A stretch of DNA of 64,000 bases from Bradyrhizobium hipponense (GTDB lineage: Bacteria; Pseudomonadota; Alphaproteobacteria; Rhizobiales; Xanthobacteraceae): the NCBI RefSeq assembly GCF_008123965.1, contig NZ_VSTH01000013.1, forward strand, positions 62,001 through 126,000, written 5' to 3'. The notes under the pieces are model-generated. The model saw only the letters and a list, made by a program, of their open reading frames with translations. It searched no databases and was not told the origin of the DNA. How positions within the stretch are numbered: the first letter of the stretch is position 1; each line of letters begins with the position of its first letter. A program made the translations under genes and the position numbers. Shown piece after piece: positions 1 through 11,094 of the stretch.

Positions 1-367
1 TTGCCGGCAATATGCTCGCAGGCGGCGACGTGCTCGACGAGACGGCAAGAACCTATATCGCCAATGATAACCTGCCCTTTCCGCGCCGCCTGCTCGCTGC
101 CATGCGGGCGGGCGAGGCCGCCGGCGGTGACAAGCGCGGCAAGCAATCGGCAGCGCTCCTGATCCACGGCGAAGAGGAATGGCCGGCACTCGATCTGCGC
201 GCCGACGATCACCCTGATCCGCTCGGCGAACTTGAACGGCTCGAGCAAGTCAGCCACGAGCTCTGGGTGCACTTCCGCGACTCGCTGCCGACCCGGCGGA
301 ACCCTGCGGGCAACACCGATCGCAGCGTCATCGACGCCAGCATTGCCGCAGCGCGCGCAAGGCAATC

Positions 368-371
<4 letters not shown>
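1..371 (+). CDS. DUF1028 family protein, C-terminal part (5' end outside window)
   Basis: The reading frame is open from the window edge and ends at TGA 369-371. The visible ~122 residues carry the features of the DUF1028 family: a GNMLAGGDVL segment, then AGEAAGGDKRGKQSAALL and an acidic region ending in a basic tail. DUF1028 proteins are Ntn-hydrolase-like and often sit beside peptide ABC importers; their reaction is not firmly established. The stop overlaps the next start (ATGA), so this gene is probably the first visible cistron of the importer operon. The N-terminal part, including any catalytic residue, is missing, so activity cannot be judged. Confidence 0.8.
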
Positions 372-1356
<985 letters not shown>

Positions 1357-1357
<1 letters not shown>

Positions 1358-2457
1358 TGGCACTGCTCGAGGTCGAAGGCCTGGTCAAGCATTTCGTCGC
1401 CGAGCGCTCGCTATTCGGCCGTCCATTGGCGCACGTCAAGGCAGTCGACGGCGTTTCCTTTGCGCTGGACGCAGGCAAGACGCTGGCGCTGGTCGGCGAA
1501 TCCGGTTGCGGCAAATCCACCGTCAGCCGCCTGGTGCTGCGGCTGATCGAACCGGATGCGGGCAGCGTTCGCTTCGACGGCCGTGATCTGCTCTCGCTCG
1601 ACGCGGGCGCCTTGCGCGCGTTCCGCCGCGAGGCGCAGATCATCTTCCAGGATCCCTACGCCTCGCTCAACCCGCGCATGACCGTCGGCCAGATCCTGAC
1701 CGAGCCGCTGGCACTGCACGATCTGGTGCCGCCGGCGCAGCGGCGCGAACGCGTCGAGGAGCTGCTGCGGCTGGTGGGGCTCGAGCCACGGCTGGCACGG
1801 CGTTACCCGCACGAGTTTTCCGGCGGTCAGCGCCAGCGCATCGCCATTGCGCGCGCGCTCGCGGTCGAGCCGAAGCTGATCATCTGCGACGAGCCGGTCT
1901 CGGCGCTCGACGTCTCGATCCGCTCGCAGATCCTCAATCTCCTCCGCGAGCTGCAGGACCGGCTCGGCCTTGCCTACATTTTCGTCTCGCATGATCTGGC
2001 GGTGGTCAAGCACATCGCCGACCACGTGGCGGTGATGAATCTAGGCCAGATCGTCGAGACGGCGGAGGCGGATGCGCTGTTCGCTGCGCCCCGCCACCCC
2101 TATAGCCGGGCGCTGCTGTCCGCGATCCCCGTGCCCAAACCGCGGGCAAAGAGCAGTCGGATTGTGCTCCAGGGGGAGATCCCCAGTGCGCTCGACCCGC
2201 CGCCCGGATGCCGCTTCCACACCCGCTGCCCCTACGTCGTCGAACGCTGCCGCAGCGAAATGCCAATGCTCCTGCCGGATGGCATCGGACATGCAACAGC
2301 TTGCCACCGAATATCGGAACTGCCGTCGTCCGAGGCGACCGTCCCAGCGGACGGCGGCTTCTCGCCGGTTCTTGAAAAATTGGTCGCTGCCTTCAGCGGC
2401 GGTACGGAAGCAGTCCGCGGCGGCGGGGTTAGTTCATTGGGAATGGACCCGGCATAG
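1357..2457 (+). CDS. Oligopeptide-type ABC transporter ATP-binding protein (OppF/DppF-like)
   Basis: The second ATPase of the importer, 366 residues from ATG 1357. GTG 1354 is an alternative start, but the ATG overlaps the upstream stop as TGATG. It shows Walker A GESGCGKS, signature FSGGQRQR, Walker B LIICDEP and the oligo_HPY C-terminus with [14 protein letters not shown]. About 50 residues follow the usual end (after TACHRISEL). They are low-complexity, with no domain I recognise, so the protein is longer than typical OppF. OppD and OppF normally form a heterodimer beneath the two permeases encoded downstream. Confidence 0.92.
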
Positions 2458-2480
2458 CCGTAAAACAGAGGTTAAGAGCG

Positions 2481-3992
2481 ATGCGTCCTATCCGTTTGGC
2501 AATCCTGGCGTCGGCACTGCTGACATCGCTGATGGGCGCAGCCCACGCCCAGACCACGCTTCGCATCGGCATCGCCGAAGACCCTGATATCCTCGATCCC
2601 AGCATCGGCCGCACCTATGTCGGACGCATCGTGTTCTCCGCCTTCTGCGACAAGCTGTTCGACATCGACGAGAAACTCAACATCGTGCCGCAGCTCGCGC
2701 TGTCCCACGAGACTTCCGCCGACGGCAAGGAGATGACGATCAAGCTCCGGCCCAACGTCAAATTTCATGATGGCGAGCCGCTGGATGCCGAAGCCGCAAA
2801 ATTTTCGATCGAGCGGCACATGACACTGCCGACTTCGTTCCGGAAGTCGGAGCTCGCCAGCGTCGATCACGTCGAGGTCGTCGATCCCCTCACCATCAAG
2901 CTGGTGCTCAAAACCCCCTACTCGCCCCTGATCGCCCAGCTCACCGACCGCTCCGGCATGATGGTCTCGCCGAAGGCGGCGAAGGAGGCCGGTGACAAGT
3001 TTGGCCTGCATCCGGTCTGCGCGGGACCGTACAAATTCGTCGAACGCATCCAGCAGGACCGGATGGTGTTCGAGAAATTCGCCGACTACTGGAACAAGGA
3101 CAACATCCATATCGATCGTGTCGTATTCCTGCCGATCATCGATGCCACGGTGCGCCTCGCCAACCTCAAGTCCGGCGGACTCGACCTGATCGAGCGCGTG
3201 CTCGCGACCGACATCAAGGACGTGCGTGCGGATTCGCGGCTCGTGCTGTCGACGGCGCCCGAGCTCGGCTATTACGGCCTGACCGTCAACATCGGCAACG
3301 ACAAAACCAAGGGACCGCTCAGCCAGTCGGCGAAAGTGCGTCAGGCGCTCGACCTGTCCATCGATCGCGAGGCCGTCAACCAAGTCGTGTTCAATGGCGA
3401 GTTCACCCCGGGCAATCAATGGGTCAGCCCCACGCACCCTTATTACCAGAAGGCGTTTCCGGTCCGTGGCCGCGACATTGCGAAGGCGAAGGCGCTTCTG
3501 AAGGAAGCGGGCATCACCTCGCCGGTGACCGTCGACTACATGATTCCCAAGGGCGCGGAGAACGAAGCCGTGGCCCAGGTTATCCAGTCCATGGCCGCGG
3601 AAGCCGGCTTCGACATCAAGATCCGCGCCGTCGAATTCGCGACGACCTTCAAGCAGGCCCAGGCCGGCGAATTCCAGGTCTTCCAGATCAACTGGAGCGG
3701 CCGCATCGATCCCGACGGCAACTCTTATATCTTCATGCGCAGCAAGGCTCCGCAGAACGACGGCGGGTATTCGAACCCGGAAGCCGACAAGCTGATGGAA
3801 GATGGCAGGCTGACCTCAGACGCCAATGAGCGCAAGGCGATCTACGAAAAGCTGGCCAAGATCGTGCTCAATGATTTGCCGATCATCTATATCTATCACC
3901 GCAAGCTCCTGATCGCACACACGACCAAGCTCCAGGGGTACCGGCAGATGCCTGACGGGCTGGTGCGCGTTGTCGGGCTGAAGTTCAAGTGA
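2481..3992 (+). CDS. ABC transporter substrate-binding protein, family 5 (peptide-type)
   Basis: A 503-residue periplasmic binding protein of the SBP_bac_5 family. A Sec signal peptide covers roughly residues 1-24 and ends at AHAQT. The mature start, TLRIGIAEDPDILDPS, is typical of DppA/OppA relatives, as is the VKFHDGEPLDAEAAKFSIER segment. The SBP lies between the ATPases and the permeases, all on one strand. A GAGG motif lies about nine bases before the ATG. The ligand is unknown. Family 5 also includes nickel and glutathione binders, so peptide import is likely but not proven. Confidence 0.92.
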   Translation: MRPIRLAILASALLTSLMGAAHAQTTLRIGIAEDPDILDPSIGRTYVGRIVFSAFCDKLFDIDEKLNIVPQLALSHETSADGKEMTIKLRPNVKFHDGEPLDAEAAKFSIERHMTLPTSFRKSELASVDHVEVVDPLTIKLVLKTPYSPLIAQLTDRSGMMVSPKAAKEAGDKFGLHPVCAGPYKFVERIQQDRMVFEKFADYWNKDNIHIDRVVFLPIIDATVRLANLKSGGLDLIERVLATDIKDVRADSRLVLSTAPELGYYGLTVNIGNDKTKGPLSQSAKVRQALDLSIDREAVNQVVFNGEFTPGNQWVSPTHPYYQKAFPVRGRDIAKAKALLKEAGITSPVTVDYMIPKGAENEAVAQVIQSMAAEAGFDIKIRAVEFATTFKQAQAGEFQVFQINWSGRIDPDGNSYIFMRSKAPQNDGGYSNPEADKLMEDGRLTSDANERKAIYEKLAKIVLNDLPIIYIYHRKLLIAHTTKLQGYRQMPDGLVRVVGLKFK

Positions 3993-4023
3993 TCGGGGCG
4001 ACGCCTCTGACGCGAGCCGAACC

Positions 4024-4965
4024 ATGCTGAACTTCCTCGCCCGCCGCATCGTGCAGATCGTGCCGACGCTGTTCTTCGTGTCGGTGCTGATCTTCTCGCT
4101 CCAGCAATTGCTGCCGGGCGATCCGGCGCTGGTGATGGCCGGCGAGGAACGCGATCCGGCCGTGATCGAGCAGATCCGCCAGCAATACCAGCTCGATCAG
4201 CCGATCGCCGTGCAGTACGCCTATTGGCTCAAGGGTGTCCTCACCGGCAATTTCGGAGAATCGCTGCGCAACAAGATGCCGGTGCGCGAGCTGATCGCAC
4301 AGAAGCTGCCGGTGACGCTCCAGCTCGGCTCGATGGCAATGTTGATCGCGTTCCTCATTGGCATTCCCGCAGGCATCGTCTCGGCGGTGAAGAAGGGGAC
4401 CGCCTGGGACTACGGCGCCAATTTGTTCGCGTTGTGGGGAATCTCGACGCCGAATTTCTGGCTCGGGATTCTCATGATCTTCCTGTTCTCGATTGAGCTC
4501 GGCTGGTTGCCCGCCTCGGGCTATGTACCCCTCACCGAGAACTGGCGCGCGAGTCTTGCCGCCACGATCATGCCGGCCTTCGTGCTCGGCAATGCGATTT
4601 CCGCGGTCCTGATGCGGCATACGCGCAGCGCCATGCTTCAGGTGCTGGAAAGCGACTATGTCCGCACCGCGCGCGCCAAGGGCTTGTCGGAGCGCTCCGT
4701 GATCCTCAAGCACGCCCTGCGCAACGCGCTGACGCCGGTCATCACACTTGGCGCGCTCGAGCTCGGCACGCTGCTCTCGGGCGCCGTGCTGACCGAGCAG
4801 ATATTCTCGATTCCCGGTTTCGGCAAGCTGATCGTGGACGCCGTATTCAATCGCGACTATGCCGTCGTGCAGGGCGTCGTGCTGGTAACGGCAACGGTCT
4901 ACATCACGCTCAACCTGGTTGCCGACGTCGCCTACATTCTCGTCAATCCGCGGTTGCGGGGCTAG
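4024..4965 (+). CDS. ABC transporter permease (DppB/OppB-like)
   Basis: A 313-residue inner-membrane permease with the DppB architecture: one N-terminal helix (ARRIVQIVPTLFFVSVLIF), a periplasmic loop and five further helices. The EAA-loop, which contacts the ATPase, reads YVRTARAKGLSERSVILKHALRNALTPV. It follows the binding protein by about 30 bases and precedes the second permease by a few bases, consistent with one transcript. The length and topology are complete. Confidence 0.92.
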   Translation: MLNFLARRIVQIVPTLFFVSVLIFSLQQLLPGDPALVMAGEERDPAVIEQIRQQYQLDQPIAVQYAYWLKGVLTGNFGESLRNKMPVRELIAQKLPVTLQLGSMAMLIAFLIGIPAGIVSAVKKGTAWDYGANLFALWGISTPNFWLGILMIFLFSIELGWLPASGYVPLTENWRASLAATIMPAFVLGNAISAVLMRHTRSAMLQVLESDYVRTARAKGLSERSVILKHALRNALTPVITLGALELGTLLSGAVLTEQIFSIPGFGKLIVDAVFNRDYAVVQGVVLVTATVYITLNLVADVAYILVNPRLRG

Positions 4966-4969
4966 CCTC

Positions 4970-5857
4970 ATGACCGACGCCGCCCTGCCCGCCGTACCCG
5001 TTGCGCAAGCTCACGAACTGGACAGTCCGGCGCGCCGCGCCCGACGACGGCTGTTCAAGCGCAAGGCAGCCGTATTCGGCCTCGTCGTGATCACGATGTT
5101 CATCGGCCTTGCGCTGCTCGCGCCGCTCATCGTGCCATACGATCCCATTGCGACGAGCTGGAGCCTGGTGCGCAAGCCGCCCACCGCGGCGCATTGGTTG
5201 GGCACCGACGAGCTCGGCCGCGATATCCTGAGCCGCGTGGTCCACGGCGCGCGGGCGTCTCTGCTCGCAGGCCTCATCTCGGTCGCGATCGCGCTCAGCA
5301 TCGGCGTACCGCTCGGCCTGCTCGCCGGCTATCGCGGTGGCTTTGTCGATGCGCTGATTAGCCGGATCACGGATGCGATGCTGGCCTGCCCGTTCCTGAT
5401 CCTGGCGATCGCGCTGGCGGCGTTCCTCGGTCCGAGCCTGACCAATGCCATGATCGCGATCGGCATCTCGGCAACTCCGATCTTCATTCGCCTGACCCGC
5501 GGGCAGGTGCTGAGCGTCAAGGCCGAAGACTACGTCGAGGCGGCGCGAGCGCTCGGCAATCCGCCGTGGCGGATCGCGTTCTCGCATATCCTGCCGAATA
5601 TCCTGCCCGCACTGCTGGTGCAGGCCACCCTGTCGATCGCAGCTGCCATCATCGCCGAAGCGGCGCTGTCCTTCCTCGGCCTCGGCCAGCAGCCGCCCGC
5701 ACCCTCCTGGGGCAGCATGCTCAACGCAGCGCAGCGCTTCCTGACCCAGGCGCCATGGATGGCGATCTGGCCGGGGCTCGCGATCTTCCTGGTCGTTCTA
5801 TCCCTGAACCTGCTCGGCGATGGCCTGCGCGACGCGCTGGACCCCCGCCAGCGCTAG
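4970..5857 (+). CDS. ABC transporter permease (DppC/OppC-like)
   Basis: A 295-residue partner permease. I chose ATG 4970 over the in-frame start at 4919, because the earlier one would overlap the end of the first permease by about 45 bases and adds residues unlike the family. The N-terminal RRRLFKRKAAVFGLVVI, the LGTDELGRDILSRVVHGARASL motif and the EAA-loop YVEAARALGNPPWRIAFSHILPN are all typical of DppC. It is the last gene of the importer operon. A repeat-rich gap follows, then oppositely oriented genes. Confidence 0.92.
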   Translation: MTDAALPAVPVAQAHELDSPARRARRRLFKRKAAVFGLVVITMFIGLALLAPLIVPYDPIATSWSLVRKPPTAAHWLGTDELGRDILSRVVHGARASLLAGLISVAIALSIGVPLGLLAGYRGGFVDALISRITDAMLACPFLILAIALAAFLGPSLTNAMIAIGISATPIFIRLTRGQVLSVKAEDYVEAARALGNPPWRIAFSHILPNILPALLVQATLSIAAAIIAEAALSFLGLGQQPPAPSWGSMLNAAQRFLTQAPWMAIWPGLAIFLVVLSLNLLGDGLRDALDPRQR

Positions 5858-5863
5858 ACGTCC

Positions 5864-5977
5864 CCCATGGTGAGGAGCGCGCCCTTGCGCGCGTCTCCGG
5901 ACGACGCTTCGCATCGCCGGGAGAACCATGAGAGCCCGTGGCGATCCTTCGAGACGCGGCCTGATGGAGGATGAGGA
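5864..5977. repeat. REP-like intergenic element remnants between convergent genes
   Basis: This gap holds a GTGAGGAGCGCGC...GAACCATGAG segment and then GATCCTTCGAGACGCGGCCT...GAGGATGAGGAG. The second half resembles one arm of the long inverted repeats at 31.8 and 53.4 kb, but its partner arm is missing. It sits between two converging operons, where such elements often accumulate. Confidence 0.5.
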
Positions 5978-5979
5978 GT

Positions 5980-6726
5980 TCAAATGATCACTTCGCGCAT
6001 GACGCGCCGGCAGTCCATCTCGTATTCGAGGTCGACCACCGGCGGCCGTGCGTAATGCCAGGTGAGGCCGGAGCGCAGCGCGCCACGGCGGGCCAACTCG
6101 TCGGCAAGCGCGTGGTGGAAGTCGTGGACGGAATAGGCCTGCACACCGGTCGTGTCTTTCCAGCCGAAGCCGAACGCCGTCATCCGATTTTCCATCTGTG
6201 ATGTCGTCGTGAAGCGCACCTTCTCGCGCATGCCTTCTGGGCTGAGATCGCGGTAGCGTACTGTGCGCTCGACATAGGTGCCGCTGCCTTCGCGCGCCTC
6301 CGCACCGCCCGAAATCACGAAGCTCGGCGCCTTCGCCTCGGTGGGGCGAGTGAACGAGAATGCATAGAATGACGGCTCTGACGGCGGATCGATCTCGGGA
6401 CAGACATTGCTGCGAGCCACCGGATTGGTCGTGCCGTCGAAGATGCCCCATTCGGACAGCGTCTTCACATAATGCAGGTTGAACGCGCGAAAGCCTTCCT
6501 CGCTGAAGGCCGCCGGCGAGCGCAGCTCGCAGGCACAGAAGGCAGTCAAAGGCCTCCCCGCATCCTGGATGAACTTCGCCGCGAGCGCAAAACCCTCGGC
6601 GAGCGGCACGAGACGGTCGAACCGGACGCGCTCGATCTCATAGCCGTCATTCGCAGCCGTGCCGGCCGAATACTGGAACACGGAGGGAATGAAACGATAA
6701 TTGCCGGCGGAAAACTCACGAATCAT
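5980..6726 (-). CDS. Uncharacterised protein with weak RidA-like features
   Basis: A 248-residue cytoplasmic protein with no signal peptide. The central stretch (NPVARSNVCPEIDPP, then FYAFSFTRP, and FVISGGAEAREG) loosely resembles the RidA/YjgF pattern of an Arg-containing loop followed by an SG-G strand. Double-length RidA relatives such as the CnbZ-type aminomuconate deaminases have about this size. I offer that as a possible relationship, not an identification. It is the last gene of the signalling operon, nine bases after the cyclase stop, so it may act on a nitrogenous intermediate or signal. The start ATG at 6726 gives the full conserved-looking N-terminus. Confidence 0.55.
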   Translation of the reverse strand: MIREFSAGNYRFIPSVFQYSAGTAANDGYEIERVRFDRLVPLAEGFALAAKFIQDAGRPLTAFCACELRSPAAFSEEGFRAFNLHYVKTLSEWGIFDGTTNPVARSNVCPEIDPPSEPSFYAFSFTRPTEAKAPSFVISGGAEAREGSGTYVERTVRYRDLSPEGMREKVRFTTTSQMENRMTAFGFGWKDTTGVQAYSVHDFHHALADELARRGALRSGLTWHYARPPVVDLEYEMDCRRVMREVII

Positions 6727-6735
6727 GATGAACTC

Positions 6736-7986
6736 CTAGTCCAGTTGCATGCGGATGCCCTTGGCGCCGTTGAGCAGGCGCTTGAGGTGAAAGCCGGCCA
6801 GCGCATCGCCGGCGTGCATCCCGACCAGCGCGGCAAAGGCGGGCATGGCGGCCGTGTCGCCGGCCGCCATCTTGGCGAAGGCTTCGGAATACAGCGCTGT
6901 CGCCCGCGCTTCGAATTCCGCCGGCGGCAGCGGCTCGAATGCGCGCAAAGGTTCGCTGCGTCCGCGCAACATCAGCTCGCCCACGGGGCGTCCCTGGAAA
7001 TTCTCGGCCGCTTCCGCGACGCTGGCACTGACGCAGATACGAGTGCCCAGATGCTTGTTGGCGGCCTCCAGTCGCGCAGCGATGTTGATGGTGTCGCCAT
7101 AGGCGGTGTAGTCGAAGAAGCGGTTGCCGCCGAAATTGCCGACCAGCGCCGGCCCGGCATGGGCGCCAATGCGGGTGGTCCCGAAGTTCACGCCCCTGGC
7201 TTTCCAGCGCGCGCAAAAATCCTCCGCCCAGGCGTCGAGATCGTGGGCACAGGCCACAGCGCGCGTCGCATAGTCCGGCTGGTCGCCGGGTGCATTGAAC
7301 AGCACCTGGATCGCATCGCCGATGATTTTTGCTACCGTCCCCTCGTGTGCGAACACGATCTCGGTCATGCCGCCGACATATTCATTGAGGAGCTCGCCGA
7401 GCGTCTCGGGCGCCGCGCTCTCCACCAGCGACGTGAAGCCGGTGATGTCGGTGAAGATAGTGGCAACATCGCGCCACTGCACCTCCATGCCGTCGCCGCC
7501 GACGTCCGCGGCCAGGCGTCTGGCGATCTCCGGTGAGAAGTAGCGCGACAGCGAAGCGTGCGCGCGTTCGGCCTCCATCTGGCGGCGCCGCGCTTCGCGC
7601 AGCACCTCGACATGGCGGATGGTCTTCTGAATCGTGGTCTCCAGATCGGCGAAGTCGATCGGCTTGGTCAGAAAGTCGAACGCGCCGCGGTTCATGGCGG
7701 TGCGAATATTGCTCATGTCGCCATAGGCCGAGACGATGATGGTCGACTTCTTGTCCTCGGCCTCCTGGAGCTTCTGCAACAGCGACAGCCCATCCATCCG
7801 CGGCATATTGATGTCGGCGACCACCATGTCGACATGCGGATGGCGCTCGATCGACTCCAGTGCCTCGAGCCCATCTCGCGCGAACATGAAGGTGACCAAA
7901 CCATCGCGAAGCTGCCGGCGGAATTTTTGCAGGATCAACGCCTCGAGGTCCGGCTCGTCGTCGACGAAGAGGATGGTCGGGGTCAT
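6736..7986 (-). CDS. Response regulator fused to class III adenylate/guanylate cyclase
   Basis: A 416-residue two-domain protein. Residues 1-120 are a receiver domain, with phosphoacceptor D58 in ADINMPRMDG and K108 in LTKPIDF. A short helical linker (120-150) leads to a class III cyclase domain (about 165-350). Metal-binding aspartates D180 (FTDITGF) and D224 (IIGDAIQVLF), K220, and transition-state residues N301 and R305 (DTINIAARLE) are all present, so the cyclase looks active. Whether it makes cAMP or cGMP cannot be read with confidence. The longer in-frame ORF upstream is spurious: ATG 7986 overlaps the previous stop by four bases and begins a canonical receiver domain. Phosphorylation by the adjacent kinase probably controls nucleotide synthesis. 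Confidence 0.88.
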   Translation of the reverse strand: MTPTILFVDDEPDLEALILQKFRRQLRDGLVTFMFARDGLEALESIERHPHVDMVVADINMPRMDGLSLLQKLQEAEDKKSTIIVSAYGDMSNIRTAMNRGAFDFLTKPIDFADLETTIQKTIRHVEVLREARRRQMEAERAHASLSRYFSPEIARRLAADVGGDGMEVQWRDVATIFTDITGFTSLVESAAPETLGELLNEYVGGMTEIVFAHEGTVAKIIGDAIQVLFNAPGDQPDYATRAVACAHDLDAWAEDFCARWKARGVNFGTTRIGAHAGPALVGNFGGNRFFDYTAYGDTINIAARLEAANKHLGTRICVSASVAEAAENFQGRPVGELMLRGRSEPLRAFEPLPPAEFEARATALYSEAFAKMAAGDTAAMPAFAALVGMHAGDALAGFHLKRLLNGAKGIRMQLD

Positions 7987-8372
7987 GCCGCCTGCCCGAG
8001 CCTCGTATCGATCTCCTGGCGCAACTGCGCAAAGTCGATCGGCTTGGTCAAGAGCCCAACGGCGCCGCGCTCGATCGCCTTCCGGCGCGTTTCGGCGTCG
8101 CCGTAGGCCGTGATCATGATGACGGGAACGTCCGGCCGCTCGGCGCGCACCTTCGGCAGCATGTCGAGCCCGCTCATGCCGGGCATGTTGACGTCCGACA
8201 GAATCAGAATCAACGATGGGTCGCGAACATTGGCGGCGCGCTCGAGCGCGACCGGCGCCGAAAGCGCAAACTCCATCTGGAAGCGTCCCGATCGCAGATC
8301 GCGCCGGAACTGCTGCCGAAACAGCGCCTCGACGTCGGGCTCGTCGTCGACGACAAGAATATAAACGTTCAA
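7983..8372 (-). CDS. Single-domain response regulator
   Basis: A 129-residue stand-alone receiver domain. The acidic pocket is DDEPD (9-13), the phosphoacceptor is D60 in [11 protein letters not shown], and K110 lies in LLTKPIDF. There is no output domain. It overlaps the kinase gene at its start and the receiver-cyclase gene at its stop, by four bases each. It may serve as a phosphate sink or intermediate, or it may bind a partner protein. Its sequence is close to the receiver of the next gene (same TKPIDF ending), which suggests duplication within the operon. Confidence 0.88.
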   Translation of the reverse strand: MNVYILVVDDEPDVEALFRQQFRRDLRSGRFQMEFALSAPVALERAANVRDPSLILILSDVNMPGMSGLDMLPKVRAERPDVPVIMITAYGDAETRRKAIERGAVGLLTKPIDFAQLRQEIDTRLGQAA

Positions 8373-10948
8373 GTCTTGCCTCCAGTAGTGCCTCGCGCCG
8401 CCAGCATACGTGGCAGCGTGATGATAAACTCGGTGAATACACCCGGCTCGGTTTTCACGTCGATCGTTCCGCCGTGCTGTTTCACGACGATGTCGTGGCT
8501 CATGGAAAGACCGAGCCCGGTTCCTTCGCCCGCCGGCTTGGTGGTGAAGAAGGGATTGAACATCTTCTCCTTCACCTCCGGCGGGATGCCGGTTCCGTTG
8601 TCGCGTATTCTGATCTCGACCCTATTGCCGAGATTCTTCGTCGACGCGCTCAGCGCCGGCTCGAAGCCGTCACTCTTGGCCTCTTTGCGCTTCGACGTGG
8701 CGTAGAAGCCGTTCGAGATCAGGTTGAGCAAGACCCGCGTGATCTCCTGCAGATAGATATCGAGCATGCCGGCGGCCGGATCGAAATCGCGCTTCAGCGT
8801 GACGTTGAAGCCGGGCCTTTCGGCGCGCGCGCCGTGATAGGCCAGATTGAGGCTCTCCTCAACGATGGCATTGATGTCCGCCGGCCGATGCTCGCCGGAG
8901 CCTTCGCGTGAATGCAAGAGCATATTCTTGACGATAGAGTCGGCGCGCTTGCCGTGCTGCACAACTTTTTCGAGGTTACCCCTAAGCATATGGGTCAGCT
9001 CGTCGACCTCTTCCTTCGTCTTGCCGTCGAGGCCCAGCGATTCAAGAACCTCATTGAGCTCATCGATCAGCTCAGTCGAGACCGATGAGAAATTGTTGAT
9101 GAAGTTGAGCGGATTCTTGATCTCGTGGGCAATGCCGGCCGTGAGCTGTCCGAGCGAAGCGAGCTTTTCGGTCTGGACCAGGCGATCCTGCGTAGTGCGC
9201 AATTCGTCGAGAGATTGCGACAATTCCTTGGTGCGCTCCTGAACTTCGTCAAATAGCCGGACGTTCTCGATCGCGATCAGAGCCTGGTCGGCGAATGTCG
9301 TCGCAAGTTCGATCTGCTTGGTGCTGAACGGGCGCACCATGTGACGTGTCAAGACGAACACGCCGATCGGCACGCCATCGCGCAGCAGCGGCACGCCGAG
9401 CATGGTTCGCACGTTGGAGGTCCTTCGAGCCGCAGAGGGGGCATAATCGGGATCCGCCTGCACGTCGGGGACGTGGATCGTCCTGGCCTCCAGCAGGGTA
9501 CGTCCGACCACGCTTCCTCTCTCAGGCACGCTCGTGAATGTGGCGAGGTGATTTTTCTGCACGTCTCCGAGTCCATGGCTTGCCGCCAGCCGATAGCCCT
9601 CATCCATCGGACGGAAAATCGTCCCTTCGTCCGCGTCGCACAATCGGGCCGCTGATTCGACGAGAGTGTCCAGGACGGTTTGCAGGTCGAAGGCCGAACG
9701 ACTGATGACTTTCAACACCTCTGCCGTTGCGGTCTGCTGTTGAAGGGATTCACTCAGTTCCGCGGTACGTCGCTCGACCTTGTTTTCAAGGTCGGCGTAG
9801 GATTCCTGCAGCCGCGCGCCCATATCGTTGAACTGATTGGCGAGCCCTTCGAGCTCGTCGCCGGTATGAATCGAGATGCGCTGCGAGAAATCGCCGCCGC
9901 CGATCCGCTCGGCGCCCGTGCGCAGCGCCTGGATCGGACCGACCATGCGCCGCGCGAGGAATACCCCGGCGAGCACCGCGAAGATCGACGCTGCGAGGAG
10001 CACGATCGCGAGCCGTTGCAGCGAGGCATAGAGCGAGGCGTAGGCCTCCTCGACTGGCAATTCCACGAACATGATCCAGCCAAGCGGCGCGATCGGCGCG
10101 GAGGCCGTCAGAACCTTCTGCCCCTGGATGTTGGTCGCCTCCTGCAATGCGTCCGGCATAGTGCCGCCACCTGCCCGAGCCCCGTGCACCTGCTCGAGTC
10201 CCGACATGTCGGTGTTGCGCAGCACGAGACTGATGTCAGGATGCGCAATCAAGCGGCCCTGCGATCCCACCACATAGGCATGCCCGTGCTCGCCGACCTT
10301 GATCTGGGAGACCACGTCCCAGATCAGCTTGAGGTTCACCTCCGCTATGCTGACGCCGGCATCCTTGCGCGCGCCGGCCAGCGCCAGGCTCATGTAGGGC
10401 TCCGACTCCCGGCGGAAGTAGACCGGCCCGTAATAGACTTTGCGTGTGACCGCCTCCGTGAACTTCGGATCGCCCGACAAGTCGATGCCGCTCTCGATCG
10501 CATCCATGGCCAGGCGCGAGACGCGCAGGCGCTCCTTGCCGGCCGCGTCCACCTCGGCGAGCTCCGTGATGGCAGGTACCTGGCGCAGCAACCGCAGCGC
10601 ATCGAACCGGCGCTGCTCGATCGAGCCGGCTGACCAGGGTAGCTGCGTGGTCCAGCCGAGCTGGCTCTCGATCTCCTTGACGAACTGGCCGATCTTGGCC
10701 GCGGCCGCCTCGGCCTGCTCGTGCTGGACCCTGATCAGCGACGCCTTGTGCTCACGATAGTAAAAAAGCACCTCGAATAGGCCATTGGCCAGCAGCGCGA
10801 CCGCGACCACGGCCACGAACAGGGCGACATATTTGGTGAACAGCCGGGTCCTGATCCCTGGCCCCGCCACACCGGACACGACGCCCTCCGCCGCGGCGCT
10901 CGGCAGCTTCCTGGCTTGCGGGGTGTCGGGATGGAGGGAAAGGCTCAT
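8369..10948 (-). CDS. Membrane sensor histidine kinase (Cache-HAMP-GAF-HisKA-HATPase)
   Basis: An 859-residue kinase. Two membrane helices (about residues 32-55 and 315-340) flank a periplasmic sensor region of the Cache type, with [24 protein letters not shown] follows ([20 protein letters not shown]), then a coiled segment and a GAF domain ([12 protein letters not shown]...). The HisKA phosphorylation site is H608 in [10 protein letters not shown]. The HATPase has an N-box at LLNLISNG and G-boxes DNGTGIP and [10 protein letters not shown] start at ATG 10948, since the 22 extra upstream residues do not resemble a kinase N-terminus. It heads the operon and presumably phosphorylates the two downstream receivers. 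The ligand is unknown; small carboxylates or amino acids are typical for Cache domains. Confidence 0.9.
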   Translation of the reverse strand: MSLSLHPDTPQARKLPSAAAEGVVSGVAGPGIRTRLFTKYVALFVAVVAVALLANGLFEVLFYYREHKASLIRVQHEQAEAAAAKIGQFVKEIESQLGWTTQLPWSAGSIEQRRFDALRLLRQVPAITELAEVDAAGKERLRVSRLAMDAIESGIDLSGDPKFTEAVTRKVYYGPVYFRRESEPYMSLALAGARKDAGVSIAEVNLKLIWDVVSQIKVGEHGHAYVVGSQGRLIAHPDISLVLRNTDMSGLEQVHGARAGGGTMPDALQEATNIQGQKVLTASAPIAPLGWIMFVELPVEEAYASLYASLQRLAIVLLAASIFAVLAGVFLARRMVGPIQALRTGAERIGGGDFSQRISIHTGDELEGLANQFNDMGARLQESYADLENKVERRTAELSESLQQQTATAEVLKVISRSAFDLQTVLDTLVESAARLCDADEGTIFRPMDEGYRLAASHGLGDVQKNHLATFTSVPERGSVVGRTLLEARTIHVPDVQADPDYAPSAARRTSNVRTMLGVPLLRDGVPIGVFVLTRHMVRPFSTKQIELATTFADQALIAIENVRLFDEVQERTKELSQSLDELRTTQDRLVQTEKLASLGQLTAGIAHEIKNPLNFINNFSSVSTELIDELNEVLESLGLDGKTKEEVDELTHMLRGNLEKVVQHGKRADSIVKNMLLHSREGSGEHRPADINAIVEESLNLAYHGARAERPGFNVTLKRDFDPAAGMLDIYLQEITRVLLNLISNGFYATSKRKEAKSDGFEPALSASTKNLGNRVEIRIRDNGTGIPPEVKEKMFNPFFTTKPAGEGTGLGLSMSHDIVVKQHGGTIDVKTEPGVFTEFIITLPRMLAARGTTGGKT

Positions 10949-11038
10949 CCCGCCAAACCTAGCAAGAAGGCCGGACCTTGTCTCTCGCAAGCAAGGGAAA
11001 GAGCGCGGGATCATGTCCGGTGCCCGGGGGCCAAAACA

Positions 11039-11075
11039 AAGAGGGCGGCAACGGATTGACCGCTGCCGCCCTCTT
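11039..11075 (-). terminator. Terminator of the RND operon
   Basis: Perfect 12-base arms (11039-11050 and 11064-11075) form a GC-rich stem. Read on the minus strand it is followed by TTTGTTTTGG. It lies 20 bases beyond the stop of the RND pump gene, as expected for a rho-independent terminator with a modest U-run. Confidence 0.7.
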
Positions 11076-11094
11076 ATTCAGGTGCCTCAAGGCT

